Assembly: GCA_002424645.1 (NCBI GenBank)
Contig: DIKU01000032.1
Coordinates: 1 to 36,135 of the forward strand
Origin: Pelobacter sp. UBA5610
Lineage (GTDB): Bacteria > Desulfobacterota > Desulfuromonadia > Desulfuromonadales > Syntrophotaleaceae
Direction: 5' to 3'
DNA length: 36,135 bases
Position numbers and translations under genes: made by a program
The notes under the pieces: model-generated
Database searches by the model: none
Seen by the model: the letters and a program-made list of their open reading frames with translations, nothing else
Told to the model about the DNA's origin: nothing
In this document: positions 33,937 through 36,135 of the stretch, piece by piece
How positions within the stretch are numbered: position 1 is the stretch's first letter
Layout of the letters: the number at the start of each line of letters is the position of its first letter

Positions 33937-34860
33937 TCAAATGCCCAGCGCCAGACGATGCAAAGACTCCGCCCCGGAACGGTCTTCAGTCCACGCAATG
34001 GGAACGGTCTGTTTTTGAGCGTCGTTGCCATTCTCGTACACAAAGGTCAATGCCCGCCGCACCCGGGCAAGCAGGCGCGTAAAATTCAACGGTTTGGCTA
34101 CAAAATCAAAATACCCCATATCCAGCAGCAACGCTTCTTCTTCCGGATACGCGCGGGTCGATATACCGATCACAGGGATTTTGCGCGACTGGCAATTGGT
34201 TTGCAGCGTGCGAAAGACATCCCTGCCGCTCATGCCCGACAAGGCAGACTCCAGGATAATAAGGTGGGGCATTCTGGCAAGAACCAGTTTCAGGGCATCG
34301 GGGCCATTATCCGCCGACAGGGTTCGGTAATCAGACTGCTGCAATTTGGCGCAGATGGTTTTGCAATAGGTTTCCTGATCGTCGACCACCAGGATAGTGC
34401 GAAATTCACTGCCACGCGGATCAGCTTCTTCCAGGTAGAATATCCGAATAGCCCGATCGATCTCGGCAGGTGTCGCCAGCACCGGCACGGTGCGCAGACC
34501 GGTTCGAAAAGAGACAAAGTCCAAAGTGTCAAGATCCAGAGGGCTGCAGATAGCCAGATAAAGGATCTTGTCTTTGACTCCGAGGGGAAAGATCTTTTTT
34601 TCCACAGCCATGCGACTGTCGATCATTTTGACCAGACCCTCGAAATGCACGGGGCGCCGGATCTGCTCTATTTTCTTCATGTGAAACTGGCGGGCCAAAA
34701 TACGCAGGATATCCTTGTCACAAATAATCCCCAGCTGCTCAAAAATTTGCCCCAGTGGCTGTCGGGTGATTTTCTGTCGCGCCAGAGCCCGGCCCAGATC
34801 AGACTCCGTGATTACTCCCATTTCGAGCAAAATCTCACCAAAACGTAAGCGTTTTTTCAT
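33937..34860 (-). CDS. MshEN-domain protein with degenerate response-regulator receiver
   Basis: The 307-residue protein joins two regulatory domains. Residues about 5-60 match the MshEN/GspE N-terminal fold (RFGEILLEMGVITESDLGRA, RQPLGQIFEQLGI), which binds cyclic di-GMP in MshE; a GspE-N-like continuation reaches about 145. Residues about 154-272 form a CheY-like receiver with the acidic pair Asp160-Asp161, Ser234 and Lys256 of AKPL. The phosphoacceptor position is Glu204 (LIILESALSG, codon GAG at 34251-34249). There is no ATPase or output domain. The ATG at 34860 is chosen because AAGGA lies 10 bases upstream and the MshEN motif follows at once; in-frame ATGs at 34884, 34917 and 34956 have poorer ribosome sites. 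The function is unknown; a c-di-GMP-responsive adaptor is plausible. Confidence 0.82.
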   Translation of the reverse strand: MKKRLRFGEILLEMGVITESDLGRALARQKITRQPLGQIFEQLGIICDKDILRILARQFHMKKIEQIRRPVHFEGLVKMIDSRMAVEKKIFPLGVKDKILYLAICSPLDLDTLDFVSFRTGLRTVPVLATPAEIDRAIRIFYLEEADPRGSEFRTILVVDDQETYCKTICAKLQQSDYRTLSADNGPDALKLVLARMPHLIILESALSGMSGRDVFRTLQTNCQSRKIPVIGISTRAYPEEEALLLDMGYFDFVAKPLNFTRLLARVRRALTFVYENGNDAQKQTVPIAWTEDRSGAESLHRLALGI

Positions 34861-35365
34861 CGAAAAATCATCCTTTTGCGGCATATTCTTGACTTCTTTA
34901 CTAAGGATCTGTCTCATGGAAAAACCATGCAACTTCTGCACCACCTCAACCAACATCAGGTGTCAACATACGATTGTTGCCGAAAACGATGGTACGCCTC
35001 GTCCTGCCTGACGTCCCGGCTTCCCCCCATGCAGGCGGCAGTGTCAAAAAATGGCACACGACTTATCCAAAAAACCCTCAAAAACAATTCCAAACCACAC
35101 TTAATCAGCCTCGCAAAAGAACGAAACGCAGACAGCACTGCATTCGCAAGAAGAGAGCTTTGACGCATAGATCTTTGTCCGCACCCTAAATTTCCTTTTT
35201 CGTTCAAATTGGTGGACATCCAGCGATTACCTCTGCCCTGGCAACAACCGGATATTTACGCAAGAAACCATCCGCAAAACCCGGGTTAAAACTTGAAAAC
35301 CGCCTCTTTTCCATGCTAGTTTGACGGTTTGTGAAATGCGACACCATTTATACGGAGGTTGACCG
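34861..35365. other. Divergent intergenic region between the MshEN-receiver gene and gatC (505 bp)
   Basis: No convincing gene, RNA or hairpin terminator was found. A minus-strand frame of 87 codons (35219-34956) has AGAGG before its ATG but no recognisable product. A perfect TTGACA at 34966-34961 (minus) has no good -10 partner. On the plus strand before gatC, TTGAAA near 35294 and a TGCTAG-type element 15-18 bp later form a weak promoter candidate. GGAGG sits 7 bases before the gatC ATG. Confidence 0.55.
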
Positions 35366-35653
35366 ATGAAGATAAACAGGGAACAGGTTGAGCATGTTGC
35401 GCGTCTGGCGCGTCTGGCTCTGTCAGATACAGAACTGGATACCCTGACCGTCGACATGGATGCCATACTCGGCTATGTCGAAAAACTTGACGAACTGGAT
35501 ACCGACCACATCATCCCCACGGCCCATGCCGTGCCGGTAGAAAATGCCTTTCGCGAAGATGTCATCGCCACGTCCATCGGTACGGATAAGGCCCTGCAAA
35601 ACGCTCCGGAAGCATCCGACAGCTGTTTTGTCGTTCCGAAAGTCATTGAATGA
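35366..35653 (+). CDS. gatC: Aspartyl/glutamyl-tRNA amidotransferase subunit C
   Basis: The 95-residue GatC subunit stabilises the GatCAB complex, which amidates Glu-tRNA(Gln) or Asp-tRNA(Asn). The sequence fits throughout: INREQVEHVARLARLALSD at the N-terminus, ILGYVEKLDELDTDHI in the middle, NAFREDV, and the C-terminal CFVVPKVIE. The length is standard. The ATG follows GGAGG with 7-base spacing. gatA starts 95 bp downstream on the same strand, so this is the start of a gatCA(B) operon. Its presence implies that at least one of glutaminyl- or asparaginyl-tRNA is made by the indirect pathway. Confidence 0.96.
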   Translation: MKINREQVEHVARLARLALSDTELDTLTVDMDAILGYVEKLDELDTDHIIPTAHAVPVENAFREDVIATSIGTDKALQNAPEASDSCFVVPKVIE

Positions 35654-35748
35654 ATTCTGACCAGGTGCCCGGACTACGCCAGAAAAGCTGACGCACGCCC
35701 CCGCCTTTTGCGTCGTCTGAACGCCTTGTACAGTTACAGGAGAGCAAC

Positions 35749-36135
35749 ATGGCATTAACGGATTTGACTATTCACGAATTACAGACGCTGCTGAGAAACC
35801 GGGAAACTTCTTCCCGTGAGCTTACTCAAGCTTTTCTGACGCGCATTGCCGAAACCGACAAACATATCGGCGCCTTTATCACCACCTGCGGAGAAGAGGC
35901 CCTCAAGGATGCCGATGCGGCCGATGCGCGCTTGTCCGCAGGGAAAGCCGACGCACTGACGGGCATCCCCCTGGCGCTAAAGGATATTTTTATCACCGAG
36001 GGGATCCGCACCACCTGTGCCTCGAAGATCCTCAACAACTTTGTTCCGCCTTATGACGGCACGGCGGTCAGTAAATTGAAAGCACAGGGTGCGGTTTTGC
36101 TCGGAAAATTGAACATGGACGAATTTGCCATGGGA
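35749..36135 (+). CDS. gatA: Aspartyl/glutamyl-tRNA amidotransferase subunit A, N-terminal part (runs off the window)
   Basis: The first 129 codons are present. GatA is the amidase-signature subunit that releases ammonia from glutamine. The visible part begins MALTDLTIHELQTLLRN and includes GIPLALKDIF with catalytic Lys78. It reaches GKLNMDEFAMG, just before the Gly/Ser-rich catalytic loop, which lies outside the window. The ATG has AGGAGAG six bases upstream. It follows gatC on the same strand. Confidence 0.96.
   Translation, partial: MALTDLTIHELQTLLRNRETSSRELTQAFLTRIAETDKHIGAFITTCGEEALKDADAADARLSAGKADALTGIPLALKDIFITEGIRTTCASKILNNFVPPYDGTAVSKLKAQGAVLLGKLNMDEFAMG

Noticed and set aside
35052..35067. 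TGGCACA -24-like box on the plus strand upstream of gatC
   Set aside because: The -24 half is perfect, but the -12 half reads TTATC and lacks the essential GC. gatC would not be expected to use sigma54.
34956..35219. An 87-codon minus-strand frame before the MshEN-receiver gene
   Set aside because: There is a possible ribosome site (AGAGG), but no recognisable product and no domain. Kept only as a note in the intergenic entry.

Overview
The window looks like the chromosome of a Desulfuromonadales/Geobacterales-type bacterium (Pelobacter/Syntrophotalea, Desulfuromonas or Geobacter relatives). This rests on the gene families and their arrangement: pilB-pilT-pilC, paired minor-pilin/PilY1 operons beside a sigma54 two-component system, acnB, gatCA, and short intergenic regions. 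The genus is an inference. No tRNA, rRNA, CRISPR array, insertion sequence or phage gene was seen.

Layout. Positions 1-3195 (minus strand) hold pilB, pilT and the first codons of pilC, the cytoplasmic motor and platform of a type IV pilus. Positions 3299-8749 (minus) hold a housekeeping run: a DUF1015 protein, rnr, ribF and aroE. Positions 8958-23661 (minus) hold two consecutive minor-pilin operons, here called A (fimT-pilV-pilW-pilX-pilY1, 16370 down to 8958) and B (pilV-pilW-pilX-pilY1-Ig-like gene-fimT, 23661 down to 17015). Each is preceded by a well-formed -24/-12 (sigma54) promoter, and about 100-130 bp upstream of each lies a shared 16-bp motif. Positions 24035-26906 (minus) hold a response regulator with a sigma54-activation domain and its histidine kinase, the obvious candidate activator of both operons. 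Positions 27105-35365 are mixed: an MFS transporter (+), a TIGR00300/ornithine-cyclodeaminase-like protein (-), an HD-domain protein (+), acnB (-), an OmpA-like lipoprotein (-), and a MshEN-domain protein with a degenerate receiver (-). Positions 35366-36135 (+) start gatC-gatA.

How the genes fit together. PilB and PilT would extend and retract pili on the PilC platform. The minor pilins (FimT, PilV, PilW, PilX) would form the priming tip complex and carry a PilY1 tip adhesin. The two PilY1 proteins share a C-terminal propeller but have different N-terminal halves: four InlB-like repeats plus a DUF4114-like region in A, and a von Willebrand A-like domain in B. The cell may therefore be able to assemble two alternative tip complexes, both under sigma54 control. 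The major pilin gene pilA is not in the window.

Strong terminators separate the units after pilY1-A, after the response regulator, between the HD gene and acnB, and after the OmpA-like gene. Where the longest open frame began at an implausible upstream codon, I chose the start from a Shine-Dalgarno sequence, signal peptide or family N-terminus.
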